From the NCBI GenBank assembly GCA_019634675.1, contig JAHCAX010000005.1:62001-126000 (forward strand): a DNA stretch of 64,000 bases, written 5' to 3'. Under the pieces are notes generated by a model. It made no database searches. It was not told the origin of the DNA and saw only the letters and a list, made by a program, of their open reading frames with translations. The position numbers were made by a program, and so were the translations under genes. The number at the start of each line of letters is the position of its first letter. The first letter of the stretch is position 1. This DNA is from Acherontichlamydia pituitae. Lineage in GTDB: Bacteria; Chlamydiota; Chlamydiia; Chlamydiales; Rhabdochlamydiaceae. Positions 7,332 to 16,013 of the stretch are shown here, piece by piece.

Positions 7332-8630
7332 ATGGCGGCTTTTAATAATAATTATAATTATTCTTTGAAACATGGCCTGCAATACGTTTCTGACGAGGTT
7401 GCAGCAGCCACCGTTATCCAGCGCGCTTTTCGCAAATGGAGGTTCACGCAAGAAGCTTCCAAGGGAGCAACTGCGGAGCAAGTTGCTCAGCTCCATCTCA
7501 AAATGAACGACTGGTCTGAACAGGGATTTTCTAGATATCCCCGTATGCCTCTTGTTTCCCGATCGATCACGACAGAAAAGTGTGGGCAGGTCATGAGCAG
7601 TGATTTTCCCGAGCTGCACTCTTCGCAGAATCCGATTGTCAGTCCAGAAGCGATCACACATGTTACATTTGACGCCTTCAAGAGGAAGCTAGGCGATGTC
7701 GCAGACGAGTTTTTACAGCATCTGATGAGCTTGCCGGAATCAGAAAGAGGCTATGTCCTCGTTGTCGACGAGCGGGAAAAGAGCAATAGCTGGGCGCTTA
7801 GCCTATGCTTGGACAAATTGGCAGCCCATCCGCCGATCGACGTAATCTACAAAGACGATCTATCTAAAGTCTACCAAAATCCAAAGGTCAAGCATGTCGC
7901 CTTTATGGACGACGCTTCTTATTCGGGATCGCAACTTAAGGGAGCGATCGATGAGTGTTCCCTCTTTTTTCCTGTGATGCCCCAATTAAAAGGGGTGCAC
8001 GTCTTGGTTCCGTTTTGTTCGCCTGTTGCCAAAGACAAAATCTTGAATGTTTTGGAAAATGAAGAATCGCTCCAAGGCAAGATCTTTTTCCCGTGCTCGA
8101 GCCCGATCCATGCGATACGCGATCTGCCTGATGCATCCAATGGGATCATCAATGAGACGCATGTTTTTCAGTTTGTTCAGCAGATCTCTTCTAAATATCA
8201 AGGTTCCGATGTCCATCTTTCAGTAGATAAAGTGCCCACCCTCCATCTCTTCTCCTTTGATCATAAGATCCCCGATGCCCTTTCCGTCGTTACGCCGTTA
8301 ATGGAAAGCTTGCTTGGAACAATTATCCCGCCTTACAAAGCTAAGTTTGACGCGGTCCTAAATGAGCACTCAATGCAGTTAGAGGCAGGCCTTAGGGTCG
8401 ATCTTTTACCTGAGATAGGCCCTCAATTAAGCGAAGCTGCGGTCCTTGTCCGCAAAGGGGAAACGTTGTACTTGGCTACAAAGAGCAATCTTGAAAATGA
8501 TGTGGCGATTCAAAGAAGTGGGATGGACTTGCCTCTTCTTTCCGGTGAAATGGTCCCCATCCTTCCAAACGATGTCGTTGCAGTTGAAGGAGTTGGGAGT
8601 TTTCAGTTCGATGGTGATAAGATTGTTTGA
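7332..8630 (+). CDS. IQ-motif protein with phosphoribosyltransferase-like segment, candidate effector
   Basis: 432 aa from the ATG at 7332. An upstream ATG at 7272 is in frame, but a TATAAT box at 7301-7306 lies inside that extension and favours the later start. Residues 24-38 (A-A-A-T-V-I-Q-R-A-F-R-K-W-R-F) match the start of calmodulin-binding IQ motifs, usually eukaryotic. In the middle, H-V-A-F-M-D-D-A-S-Y-S-G-S-Q-L resembles the PRPP-binding loop of type I phosphoribosyltransferases (V-D-D-x-x-x-S-G). No signal peptide. Function is not recognised; a host-directed role is inference from the IQ-like motif. Confidence 0.7.
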   Translation: MAAFNNNYNYSLKHGLQYVSDEVAAATVIQRAFRKWRFTQEASKGATAEQVAQLHLKMNDWSEQGFSRYPRMPLVSRSITTEKCGQVMSSDFPELHSSQNPIVSPEAITHVTFDAFKRKLGDVADEFLQHLMSLPESERGYVLVVDEREKSNSWALSLCLDKLAAHPPIDVIYKDDLSKVYQNPKVKHVAFMDDASYSGSQLKGAIDECSLFFPVMPQLKGVHVLVPFCSPVAKDKILNVLENEESLQGKIFFPCSSPIHAIRDLPDASNGIINETHVFQFVQQISSKYQGSDVHLSVDKVPTLHLFSFDHKIPDALSVVTPLMESLLGTIIPPYKAKFDAVLNEHSMQLEAGLRVDLLPEIGPQLSEAAVLVRKGETLYLATKSNLENDVAIQRSGMDLPLLSGEMVPILPNDVVAVEGVGSFQFDGDKIV

Positions 8631-8709
8631 TTTTATTTTTATCAATTGTCTCTATCAATAGTTTGCGATATACTATTAGGATCTTAATTTACTTTATAGA
8701 TCCTATTTT

Positions 8710-9951
8710 ATGTCTGATTCATCATCTACTCAAAGAGTACCTCCAAGACCCGATTTTTCTAATTTTGGCACCCCTCTTTGGGATGATGAAGTTCTTTGGA
8801 AAATTTCTCAAGGATCTGCTTCGACTGTGGAGATGAACCAGGACTACTTTGCAGTTGTTCCATTTCCTAACAACGACCCGAATCCCTTTTCCATTGAATC
8901 CTCTACCGCAGCAAAGGCGAACTCTCTTTTTTCCCCTAAGAAACCTCAAACGCAGCCTGCTTTTGAAACTCCTGAGAAAGTAAAGACCATAAAACGGGTT
9001 GTTCGGGAGCATGACTTTGAAAATGATGGGGAGCCGTTCGGCACGCCAAAAAAACAGATTGCGGAGGGAATACAGGCCCTTAATACCGACCTGACAGATA
9101 GAACTGTTAAAAGGCAGAGATCGACCCAATCGCGTATTGTCGGCCGTTTGTTTGCGGAAGAGGTCGTTGGTCAAGATCCAGCCTCAGATCCTGTGGCATA
9201 TCATACGAAAGCATATGAAAAGGCGGAATCCTCTCCAACGCTCAAGCGTCTGCTCGGAGCCATTGTCCAAGCTGATCGTACTGCTCAGCATAAAGCCCTT
9301 TCCCTTCCGATCCCCACAGAGATTATCAATATCAAACACCTGATCGAAGCCGACAAGAGGGGCTTTTACCTATGCTTGTTCGATGATCCTATGTACGAGC
9401 AACTCTCTGATTTCCGCCATTCCTATAATTCTGTTTTTCAAGCGAACTTCCCTGTTGATTCTTCCGGCAAGATCAAGACCTCCACATTCTTTCCTCTTCA
9501 TGGAGTTGATGAACTTGTCAATGTGATCTATTCTGCCGAGCCGATCGCTACCATTGGAAACCGCTTTTTGTGCCGCGTCCCCGACCAGCCTTTTCTGGTC
9601 GAAATGTACAAAAGCGGCGCTGTGATCAAATCGGCATTTCCGATCTTTTTCTATAAGGTCTGGGACCCTGAATGCATCGGCTATCCGATCGTCTGCGGAA
9701 AACGGTTAGTTACTCCGAATGAGCTCTTAGATAAGGCAAGGCGTGCCTTGTTTGAATACTCTAAACCAAGCACAAACCCGAACCCATGGAACCCGATCCG
9801 CTACACGATTGATTCAAACTTGATCATTGATCTAGCCCCTTCCCTTCCAGATCTTGGCGTGTCGCAAGGAATCTTTATCGAGTTTCCTAGGTCTTTATTT
9901 GAGGACATGATCGATCCCGATATCTTAGATGAGATCTGCCAAGAGGCCTAG
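8710..9951 (+). CDS. Hypothetical protein with disordered N-terminus, candidate effector
   Basis: 413 aa. Residues 1-150 are low-complexity and polar (Ser, Thr, Pro, Asn) with basic patches (K-T-I-K-R-V-V-R, V-K-R-Q-R). Residues about 165-410 look globular, with D-P-x-Y-E-Q and F-P-I-F-F-Y-K-V-W-D. No signal peptide or membrane segment. No clear ribosome binding site. The TAG stop overlaps the first bases of a palindromic element. It follows the IQ-motif gene in the same direction with an 80-bp gap. Family unknown. Confidence 0.65.
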   Translation: MSDSSSTQRVPPRPDFSNFGTPLWDDEVLWKISQGSASTVEMNQDYFAVVPFPNNDPNPFSIESSTAAKANSLFSPKKPQTQPAFETPEKVKTIKRVVREHDFENDGEPFGTPKKQIAEGIQALNTDLTDRTVKRQRSTQSRIVGRLFAEEVVGQDPASDPVAYHTKAYEKAESSPTLKRLLGAIVQADRTAQHKALSLPIPTEIINIKHLIEADKRGFYLCLFDDPMYEQLSDFRHSYNSVFQANFPVDSSGKIKTSTFFPLHGVDELVNVIYSAEPIATIGNRFLCRVPDQPFLVEMYKSGAVIKSAFPIFFYKVWDPECIGYPIVCGKRLVTPNELLDKARRALFEYSKPSTNPNPWNPIRYTIDSNLIIDLAPSLPDLGVSQGIFIEFPRSLFEDMIDPDILDEICQEA

Positions 9952-10098
9952 GACCTGTCGTCAATTCAGTTTCTGTCGATTTTTCGGTTCTTTTTCGAGG
10001 GCTTATATCAACATTGCGTATTTTACCCCCGAAAAAGAACCGAAAATCGGCCAAAATAATCTAAAAACTCGACGAAACCTGAATTAACGACAGATCCT
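9950..10098. repeat. Palindromic element abutting a stop codon
   Basis: The ends are inverted repeats: left starts AGGACCTGTCGTCAATTCAG, right (reverse complement) starts AGGATCTGTCGTTAATTCAG. A second inner pair, CGGTTCTTTTTCG and CGAAAAAGAACCG type, lies nearer the centre. The left end coincides with the TAG of the preceding gene. No coding capacity. MITE-like, and able to form a large hairpin that could act as a terminator. Confidence 0.8.
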
Positions 10099-10347
10099 AA
10101 TATCCTTTATTTTTTTAATAACATGGAAAATATTAATAGAATATTAAGATGGTCAGATTTTTTATTTTCCTGTCCATCCTAGTATCCTGTTAATTGTTAA
10201 ATGGAGTTTTTTTTAAGAAAGCTCCTTCCCATCTATCTAATTTTTTATTTTTTCCTGTTTGTGAGCAGTACAGAACTCTAAACTTGTAAGCCTTTTTTCT
10301 TTTCAATTTGATTGTGATTTTTAATTTTAATTAAAACATCAGTTTAA
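10099..10347. other. AT-rich non-coding gap
   Basis: Very AT-rich sequence between the palindromic element and the RDD-protein promoter. I see no gene or RNA in it. Confidence 0.4.
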
Positions 10348-10376
10348 TTGATTGGATAGTTTCGATGTTGTATAAT
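10348..10376 (+). promoter_or_regulatory. Sigma-70-type promoter for the RDD protein
   Basis: TTGATT at 10348-10353 and TATAAT at 10371-10376 are separated by 17 bp. Transcription would start near 10383, giving a leader of about 25 nt, which agrees with the ATG at 10409. Confidence 0.65.
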
Positions 10377-10408
10377 TGATATCAAACTTAATTAAAGGTG
10401 AGAGTTTT

Positions 10409-11329
10409 ATGAATTTATGGATATTCAATTCAAAAAATCCTTCTAAATCATTCCGAGCGCTTGCGCGTTTTGTCGATTACCTACTGCTCTTCCTCGTTGG
10501 CGGTTCGATATCGATGTTCTTTCCCTGGTTCATAGATACTCTGTATTACTTGGCCTTTGCTCTTGCCGTTCCTTTCCTGTGGATTCCTATTGAAGCGCTG
10601 CTGGTATCGCTTACAGCGACAACGCCTGGTAAAGCCCTTTTTGGAATTAAGATCTTCGAGCGGACCGGCCGCAAGCTCAGCTATTGGGAAAGCTTTAAGG
10701 CTGCATGTTTCTTCGGTCCTAAAAATACTGTGATCCGGCAGATGGCCCTCTCTTTTAAGCGGCGCATTACAGCTTTGATCATCATTGCAGGATGCGCCAT
10801 TGCCAGTATATTTGGAAATGCTCTGACAAAATGGTCGATCGGCCTTGAGAAAGGGATTTCGACAGAAGGGTGGGTCCAGTATGCCCATGAAAACGCTGGC
10901 TTTAAAGTCCATTTCCCCAACGACCCTCAGCAAGAGTCTAAGCTCCTCCCGATCCCTGAAGCGAACAAAGTCCTCAATTACGAAGAACTGAAGACCCATC
11001 AGAACAAAGAGGTATTCTATTCAGTGACGTATATGGACCTTCCGAGGAAATGGAAAATGGCAGGTTCGACCACCCTGCTTAAGGGCGCTTTGGACATCAT
11101 GGTCAAGTATATGCCAGGAACAACGATCATTGACAAGAAGTTCTCAACACATCAAACCCACCGCTCTCTTGACTTCCGCCTTCAGCAAGGCGACCAGCAT
11201 GTCAAAGGGAGGCTCATTTTGGATGGGACAACTCTCTATAAGCTAACAATTACCTATCCGCCCTCTTTAGAAGCGGAGCTTCAAGACAATCCATTCTTAG
11301 ATTCGTTCGATTTATCGGCAGCCCAGTGA
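10409..11329 (+). CDS. RDD-family membrane protein with C-terminal soluble domain
   Basis: 306 aa; the ATG at 10409 follows a GGTGAG site. An ATT-type start 33 nt earlier lies too near the promoter. The RDD domain (about residues 10-150) has R-A-L-A-R-F-V-D-Y, two or three membrane segments (20-65), T-P-G-K-A-L-F-G-I-K-I, and a further membrane helix (125-145). The remaining 150 residues (H-F-P-N-D-P, then a beta-rich stretch) look like an extracytoplasmic domain. The last 49 bp overlap a convergent acetyltransferase gene. The RDD family's function is generally unsettled, with transport suggested for some members. Confidence 0.8.
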   Translation: MNLWIFNSKNPSKSFRALARFVDYLLLFLVGGSISMFFPWFIDTLYYLAFALAVPFLWIPIEALLVSLTATTPGKALFGIKIFERTGRKLSYWESFKAACFFGPKNTVIRQMALSFKRRITALIIIAGCAIASIFGNALTKWSIGLEKGISTEGWVQYAHENAGFKVHFPNDPQQESKLLPIPEANKVLNYEELKTHQNKEVFYSVTYMDLPRKWKMAGSTTLLKGALDIMVKYMPGTTIIDKKFSTHQTHRSLDFRLQQGDQHVKGRLILDGTTLYKLTITYPPSLEAELQDNPFLDSFDLSAAQ

Positions 11330-11934
11330 TCCTCGTGAAGGTCTTTGATCCAAAAGGTCAAAGACTTTTCTGAAGGCTCATCTTCATTGGGACCTTTCCA
11401 GATCAGGCTGCACTGCAGATCAGGGCAGTGCACATACCCACGCTTGCGCCAAAAGTCGTGCAGCGGCAAGTAGTCGGCAGGTTTAAAGGGGTCCGATTCA
11501 GGCCTTACAGGGTCGAAAAAGCAGATGTGCTTGTATTTAAGCAAATGCTTGACATGCGTTTCGCGGACATCAAAAAAATGATGCCCAATCCCTCTGTTCC
11601 GGTATTGTTTCAAGAGCACAGATTCCCCAAAGTAGTAGTAAGTCGAGATATCGTGGAACCGATTGAGAAATGGCTTTTGGATCTCCTCCTTCTCTAAAGC
11701 CAGTGGAATGCCAAGAGAAACTCCAACCAGGGTGGTATTGTCAAAGACGAGAACACCGATCGATTCTTTGCTCGCTAGATACCGCTTTAAGCGCGCTGTT
11801 TCCAAGCTCAAGTCGGGCTCTTCTAAAAAGGGGTATTCCCGAAAGACATCCATGCGCAGCTTTGCAATGCTATGCAAATAGGTCCTTAAAGCTGGGCCTA
11901 TAAAAGTGCGGACATGGATATCAGTCATCAGCAT
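11281..11934 (-). CDS. GNAT-family N-acetyltransferase
   Basis: 217 aa; AGAGGT lies about 6 nt before the ATG. The acetyl-CoA pyrophosphate loop is seen as Y-R-N-R-G-I-G-H-H-F-F (about residues 110-120), after a beta-strand with Y-F-G-E-S-V-L-L. The C-terminal part (F-W-R-K-R-G-Y) is the usual GNAT beta-bulge region. Substrate unknown. Its 3' end overlaps the convergent RDD gene by 49 bp, so the last 16 or so codons of each are antisense to the other. Confidence 0.8.
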   Translation of the reverse strand: MLMTDIHVRTFIGPALRTYLHSIAKLRMDVFREYPFLEEPDLSLETARLKRYLASKESIGVLVFDNTTLVGVSLGIPLALEKEEIQKPFLNRFHDISTYYYFGESVLLKQYRNRGIGHHFFDVRETHVKHLLKYKHICFFDPVRPESDPFKPADYLPLHDFWRKRGYVHCPDLQCSLIWKGPNEDEPSEKSLTFWIKDLHEDHWAADKSNESKNGLS

Positions 11935-12151
11935 AGGTCTACCTCTACTTTAGGTTGAGCTTAACCAAACTCTACGTATCGAACCTGCCAGCATCAAGCA
12001 CGTTGCCAGATTTGAGTTTGGTCGTGCATTAGGTGTTTTGTTATGCTGAATCGGCGCAAAAAATGAAAGTAAGAAATTTATTATCGAAAATTGCTTGTGG
12101 GTTTGGGACCTCAACGCTATATTTTGCTTAATCACAAGGGAGATCGAACCA

Positions 12152-12751
12152 ATGGCAAAGCTCTATTTTCGACATGGCACCGTAGGGAGTGCAAAAACAT
12201 TAAATCTTCTTGCTGTTGCGCATAATTACCGTCAGCAGGGGAAAAAGATCGTGCTTCTCAAGCCTGAAATGGACACACGGTTTGGCAGGGAGCAGATCAA
12301 ATCACGCGCAGGTTTGGAGATGGCGGCGGACGTCCTGGTCACTCCAGAGACCAACATCTTTGAACTAGACTTGGAAGGTGTAAGCTGTATCTTGGTCGAC
12401 GAAGCCCAGTTTTTCTCAGCGCAGACGATTGAACAGCTGCGCCAGGTGACTCTTCTAAAAGATATTCCGGTCATCTGCTATGGGCTCCGGACTGATTTTC
12501 GATCGAAGCTGTTCGAGGGTTCGCTGCGTTTGATGGAACTTGCCGATTCGATCGAAGAGGTCAAGGCCACATGCCACTACTGCAACCGTAAATCAATCAT
12601 GAACATCAAGCATGTCAACGGGGTTCCGACTTTGGATGGTCCTTCCGTTCAACTGGGTGCTGAAGAAACCTATTTTCCTGTCTGCTACCGCTGTTATGCG
12701 CAGCAGCTTAAGCTCGTAGAGATGTGCGAGCCTCAGCTCGCAACAGTTTGA
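12152..12751 (+). CDS. tdk: Thymidine kinase
   Basis: 199 aa from the ATG at 12152 (M-A-K-L-Y-F); AAGGGAG lies about 10 nt upstream. An earlier in-frame ATG at 12095 adds 19 residues of poor quality. The enzyme phosphorylates thymidine in salvage. Seen: P-loop G-T-V-G-S-A-K-T (Ala in place of the commoner Gly), D-E-A-Q-F-F (Walker B-type), G-L-R-T-D-F, and two Cys pairs (C-H-Y-C and C-Y-R-C) for the structural zinc of type II thymidine kinases. Length is normal. No signal peptide, unlike the neighbouring uridine and nucleoside diphosphate kinases. Confidence 0.92.
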   Translation: MAKLYFRHGTVGSAKTLNLLAVAHNYRQQGKKIVLLKPEMDTRFGREQIKSRAGLEMAADVLVTPETNIFELDLEGVSCILVDEAQFFSAQTIEQLRQVTLLKDIPVICYGLRTDFRSKLFEGSLRLMELADSIEEVKATCHYCNRKSIMNIKHVNGVPTLDGPSVQLGAEETYFPVCYRCYAQQLKLVEMCEPQLATV

Positions 12752-12758
12752 CATAAGA

Positions 12759-12776
12759 GGCAGTTTTGCAACTGCC
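12759..12776 (+). terminator. Short hairpin after tdk
   Basis: GGCAGTT/AACTGCC form a 7-bp stem with a TTGC loop, followed by CCCCTTT. It is a weak terminator candidate just after the tdk stop. Confidence 0.4.
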
Positions 12777-12781
12777 CCTTT

Positions 12782-12943
12782 AGAGACGTTCTTTGAATTA
12801 GAACAGTTTGCTTTTCGCGCTTTTTTGAGCCATTTGCATGTTGTTGTTTGCCCTAGTTAATTTAACTATGTGCTTACAACAACATGCAAATGGCTCAAAA
12901 AATCCATCAAAAATCAAATTATTCTAATTCAGAGACCGTCTCT
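12782..12943. repeat. Palindromic element with perfect 27-bp inner arms
   Basis: 12821-12847 and 12876-12902 are perfect inverted repeats of 27 bp (core GAGCCATTTGCATGTTGTTG). An outer pair, 12782-12803 and 12922-12943, matches at about 19 of 22 positions. The right end touches the stop codon of uridine kinase on the other strand, and the element separates two convergent genes. MITE-like or bidirectional terminator. Confidence 0.85.
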
Positions 12944-13668
12944 TACTCTTTTTCCTTCTGATAAGAGCGGTCGGCTGCGTTGCAAGCAAGGGCTTGCTGG
13001 TGCATTTGGAGCTCTTCTTTGAGCTTAGAGACGATCATGCTTAGACCTTTGACGTTCCTGCGGTCTGAGGGGATGATCACATCGGCAAACCGTTTGCTTG
13101 GCTCGACGAACGAATCGTGCATCGGCTTAACCGTCTTCAAGTATTGGTCCCGAATGCTGCAGAAATCGCGGGAGCGCTCCTTCATGTCCCTTTCAATTCT
13201 GCGGAGCAGGCGCACATCGTCATCCGTGTCCACATAGATCTTAATATCGAAGAGGTCGCGCACCTCATCGACTGCAAAGATGAGGATCCCTTCCACAATG
13301 ATCAAGGCAGCCGGTTGGACATCTGTCGACTGAGGAAGGCGGGAATGGGTATGGAAGCTATATTCTGGAACTGAGATCGATTGATTGTTCTTCAAGGCGA
13401 TCAGGTGGTCTCGGAGCAGATCGAAGTCGAGCGAACTAGGATGATCGAAATTAGTCTTTGCCCTCTCTTCGAGCGTCTGGCCGGAGATGTCTTTGTAGTA
13501 GGAATCTTGGCAAATCAGGACAGATTGGCCTGGAAAAGCCTCGATGAGCTTATCCGCAAGCGTCGTTTTTCCCGATCCGGTCCCTCCAGCAATTCCGACG
13601 ATGAGGGGATCAGCGGTGTGTCCGTAGGACAGAAGTGCAACAAAAAACAGAATAGCGCGTTTCAACAT
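12943..13668 (-). CDS. udk: Uridine kinase with N-terminal signal peptide
   Basis: 241 aa. The enzyme phosphorylates uridine and cytidine. Seen: Walker A G-G-T-G-S-G-K-T-T (28-36), C-Q-D-S-Y-Y-K-D, N-F-D-H-P-S-S-L-D-F-D, E-G-I-L-I-F and R-R-I-E-R-D, all typical of the family. Residues 1-19 (M-L-K-R, hydrophobic core, then H-T-A) form a signal-peptide-like extension absent from usual cytosolic enzymes. GGGAG sits 7 nt before this ATG and no other ATG lies before the Walker motif, so the extension is part of the gene. Export to the periplasm is inference. Confidence 0.9.
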   Translation of the reverse strand: MLKRAILFFVALLSYGHTADPLIVGIAGGTGSGKTTLADKLIEAFPGQSVLICQDSYYKDISGQTLEERAKTNFDHPSSLDFDLLRDHLIALKNNQSISVPEYSFHTHSRLPQSTDVQPAALIIVEGILIFAVDEVRDLFDIKIYVDTDDDVRLLRRIERDMKERSRDFCSIRDQYLKTVKPMHDSFVEPSKRFADVIIPSDRRNVKGLSMIVSKLKEELQMHQQALACNAADRSYQKEKE

Positions 13669-13694
13669 TGATCAGCTCCCATATATTAACGTTC

Positions 13695-13820
13695 AAGGCA
13701 GTTGCAAAACTTATTTGCCCAGCACAATTGCCCTTTTGAGAGCATTTCTACCCATTTTACTTGGCAGAAATGGTCTCAAAATCATTGATTTTCCCGGACA
13801 AAGCAGTTTTACAACTGCTT
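13695..13820. repeat. Imperfect palindromic element
   Basis: The outer arms AGGCAGTTGCAAAACT and (reverse complement of the right end) AGCAGTTGTAAAACT pair imperfectly. The inner arms TTTTGAGAGCATTTCT and AGAAATGGTCTCAAAA pair. It fills the gap between the tgt and udk genes, which are both on the minus strand. Confidence 0.6.
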
Positions 13821-13859
13821 CGGTTATCAATGTTACTCAATGGGCCTTTTGTTGTTGAC

Positions 13860-15035
13860 CTAAACTTCGTTGTTGAGAATTTTTTCTCGGTAGCTCTGCA
13901 TCAGCTGCACCATGAAATGCAGGTTGTGGATTGTAGCGAGCGTCATGCATGTCATCTCTTTTGCTTTGAAGAGATGATGGATGTACGCTAAGGAAAACTG
14001 CTGGCAAGTGGGACATGCGCATCCTTTTTCGGGAGGGCCGAAGTCGTAGGCATTGTCGCTGCGTGTGATCTTCAGCGGTCCTTGGTTGGTCAAGAGGACG
14101 CCATGCCTTGCAGCGCGTGTCGGATAGGAGGAATCGAATGTGTCGATGCCTAAAGGCACGCATAGATCGATCGATTCAAGGTCGCCAATGCCGAGGAGGT
14201 GGTTAGGCTTATCGGTCGGCAGGTGGGGCATGGTCTGAGAGAGCATCGTGTGCATCTCTTGTTTGGTTTTTCCCATGCTGCCGCCAATGGCGAACCCATC
14301 AAATGCAAGCTGGGTAAGGAAATCACAGCTGGCCTTCCTCATCTCTGGATTGATCCCTCCATGGATGACAGCGTACATCGCTTGGCCTTGGCGGTTTTGA
14401 AGGTGGGCCTTTAAGGAGCGCTCTTCCCAGCGGTGGGTCCTTTCCAGGGATTGCTGGAGCGCTTCAGCAGAAATGTGGTAAGGGGGAAGTTCATCGAACG
14501 GGATGATGATATCTGCGCCGAGAGCTTTTTGCGCAGAGATCGAGGTCTCAGGCGTCAGCAAAACTTTTTCCCCGTTGCGGTAGGAACGGAAGAGGACCCC
14601 TTCTTCAGAGATCTTGAGCACATGCCCTTCCTGTTTCTTTGTTCCGCGGCTCTTCAGTTCATCGGCAACGGATCCGTAGGCCAGGCTAAAGACCTGAAAT
14701 CCCCCTGAATCGGTAATGATCGGAAGCGATCTGTTGATGAAGCGGTGCAGACCGCCTGCTTTTTGAACGATCTCGACCCCTGGCTGGAGGAGGAGGTGGT
14801 AGGTGTTGCAGAACATCAACTGGAGCCCGATCTGCTGGACTGTTGCGTTGTCTAAAGCTTTGAGGGTCCCATTCGTTCCGACGCCGACGAAGTTAGGCGT
14901 ATCGATCACGCCATGCGGCGTATGGATACGTCCGACGCGAGCCCTTGACTTTGTCGATGTGTGGAACACTTCGAAGTAAAATTCTGCCGGAGCAACTGTC
15001 TCATTAGGTTGGGCAGGACATTCCAAAACTGTCAT
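13860..15035 (-). CDS. tgt: tRNA-guanine (queuine) transglycosylase
   Basis: 391 aa; AGGAGG lies 7 nt before the ATG, which overlaps the stop of the upstream transporter (ATGA). The enzyme swaps G34 of certain tRNAs for a queuosine precursor base or queuine. Seen: substrate-loop D-S-G-G-F-Q-V-F-S-L, G-G-S-M-G-K region, catalytic D-T-F-D-S-S-Y-P-T-R, and zinc site C-A-C-P-T-C with a following His. Chlamydiae lack queuosine synthesis and, in C. trachomatis, Tgt has been reported to use host queuine. The coupled YhhQ gene supports salvage here. Confidence 0.93.
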   Translation of the reverse strand: MTVLECPAQPNETVAPAEFYFEVFHTSTKSRARVGRIHTPHGVIDTPNFVGVGTNGTLKALDNATVQQIGLQLMFCNTYHLLLQPGVEIVQKAGGLHRFINRSLPIITDSGGFQVFSLAYGSVADELKSRGTKKQEGHVLKISEEGVLFRSYRNGEKVLLTPETSISAQKALGADIIIPFDELPPYHISAEALQQSLERTHRWEERSLKAHLQNRQGQAMYAVIHGGINPEMRKASCDFLTQLAFDGFAIGGSMGKTKQEMHTMLSQTMPHLPTDKPNHLLGIGDLESIDLCVPLGIDTFDSSYPTRAARHGVLLTNQGPLKITRSDNAYDFGPPEKGCACPTCQQFSLAYIHHLFKAKEMTCMTLATIHNLHFMVQLMQSYREKILNNEV

Positions 15036-15706
15036 CGAACTTCCTCCTGAAGAGGAACGATCCGTTTTGAAAAAGCGATGAGGGGGCTAGAACAGCTGAT
15101 GATGAGGAGTTTGACTAGGAAGCTGATCGCGATGATGTCCCAAAGGGAGGAAACAAGTCCGTACAGGCCCAAATAGCTGAAAAGTACGGTGTCGAGGAAC
15201 TGGGAAAGGGTCAAGGAGACAGCGTTGCGTCCGGTAAGAGGCAGTTTTGTTAGCTTCTCTTTCAAATAGCTGAACAGGCGGAGATCGATCTGCTGAACAA
15301 TAAAGAAGACAGCAAGGGAGGCCAAGAGCAATCGTGGAGAAGGGGAGAGGAGTGTCTGATAGGCGCCCTGGGCAGTGTCGTAAGGACTAGGCTGGTACAA
15401 GAGGTGCAATTGGGCCATAGCGACGAAAAAGAGCATCGAAAAAAAGCATGCCCACAATCCTTTGTCAGCTGCCTGCTTTCCGAAATATTCCCTCAGCAAG
15501 TTCAACCCTAAGATGCTTCCAATCGCAAACACATCGCTGCATGTGATGTGAAAACCGAAAAAGGTCATTTGTTTGAGGACGAACAAATTAGCAAGGACGG
15601 CCTGCAGAGAAATCCATGTGATGAGAGCGGACTTTCCAAACCTTAAGGCAAGCATCCCGAATGCAAAGACCGTCAGAACTTGGACAATGAATAGGATTTC
15701 GTTCAT
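15032..15706 (-). CDS. yhhQ: YhhQ-family queuosine-precursor transporter
   Basis: 224 aa with about six membrane segments and the family's conserved pattern (S-D-V-F-A-I-G near residue 57, Q-x-I-D-L-R-L-F at about 140, then S-x-x-L-S-Q-F-L-D-T near 165). The VUT/YhhQ family imports deazapurine bases such as preQ0 or queuine. It overlaps tgt by 4 bp, so the two are co-transcribed and translationally coupled. No clear ribosome binding site precedes the ATG. Confidence 0.88.
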   Translation of the reverse strand: MNEILFIVQVLTVFAFGMLALRFGKSALITWISLQAVLANLFVLKQMTFFGFHITCSDVFAIGSILGLNLLREYFGKQAADKGLWACFFSMLFFVAMAQLHLLYQPSPYDTAQGAYQTLLSPSPRLLLASLAVFFIVQQIDLRLFSYLKEKLTKLPLTGRNAVSLTLSQFLDTVLFSYLGLYGLVSSLWDIIAISFLVKLLIISCSSPLIAFSKRIVPLQEEVR

Positions 15707-15813
15707 TTAAACACTTGAATTTCAAACAAATAGAGAGGAGATGATATCAGAGCCTGATGAATTTGTAAATAGACAGGATTTGGTTTTGTGTCATAGAATG
15801 GAAGTTTATAAAA

Positions 15814-15999
15814 TAGATCTCTTGCATAACCTGCTTTGCTTGGAAAAGTTGGAGATTTTTTTTTACAAGTTTTTAGAAACTGCTTACAGTTTCTGATCCC
15901 GCAAATGAGCCGACTCGAAGAGAGCCGGCGAGAGCGTGGGATAAAAACCTGTGAAAAAAGAACGATTTTGCCGGGTGAATGGATTATGAAAGAGGTCTA
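15814..15999 (-). repeat. Dispersed palindromic element, copy 1
   Basis: The ends TAGATCTCTTGCATAACC and (reverse complement of the right end) TAGACCTCTTTCATAATCC are terminal inverted repeats. The reverse complement of the whole element aligns along most of its length with 40172-40354, including CAAAATCGTTCTTTTTTCAC and a CTCATT..GAGATC-type centre. So it is one family in two orientations. It ends 14 bp before the ndk ATG. Confidence 0.85.
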
Positions 16000-16013
16000 A
16001 TTAAGAGGAATCA

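Noticed and set aside
12152..12751. Signal peptide on thymidine kinase from the upstream ATG at 12095
   Set aside because: The extension has an acidic, mixed sequence without a good core and lacks a ribosome binding site; the start at 12152 has one.
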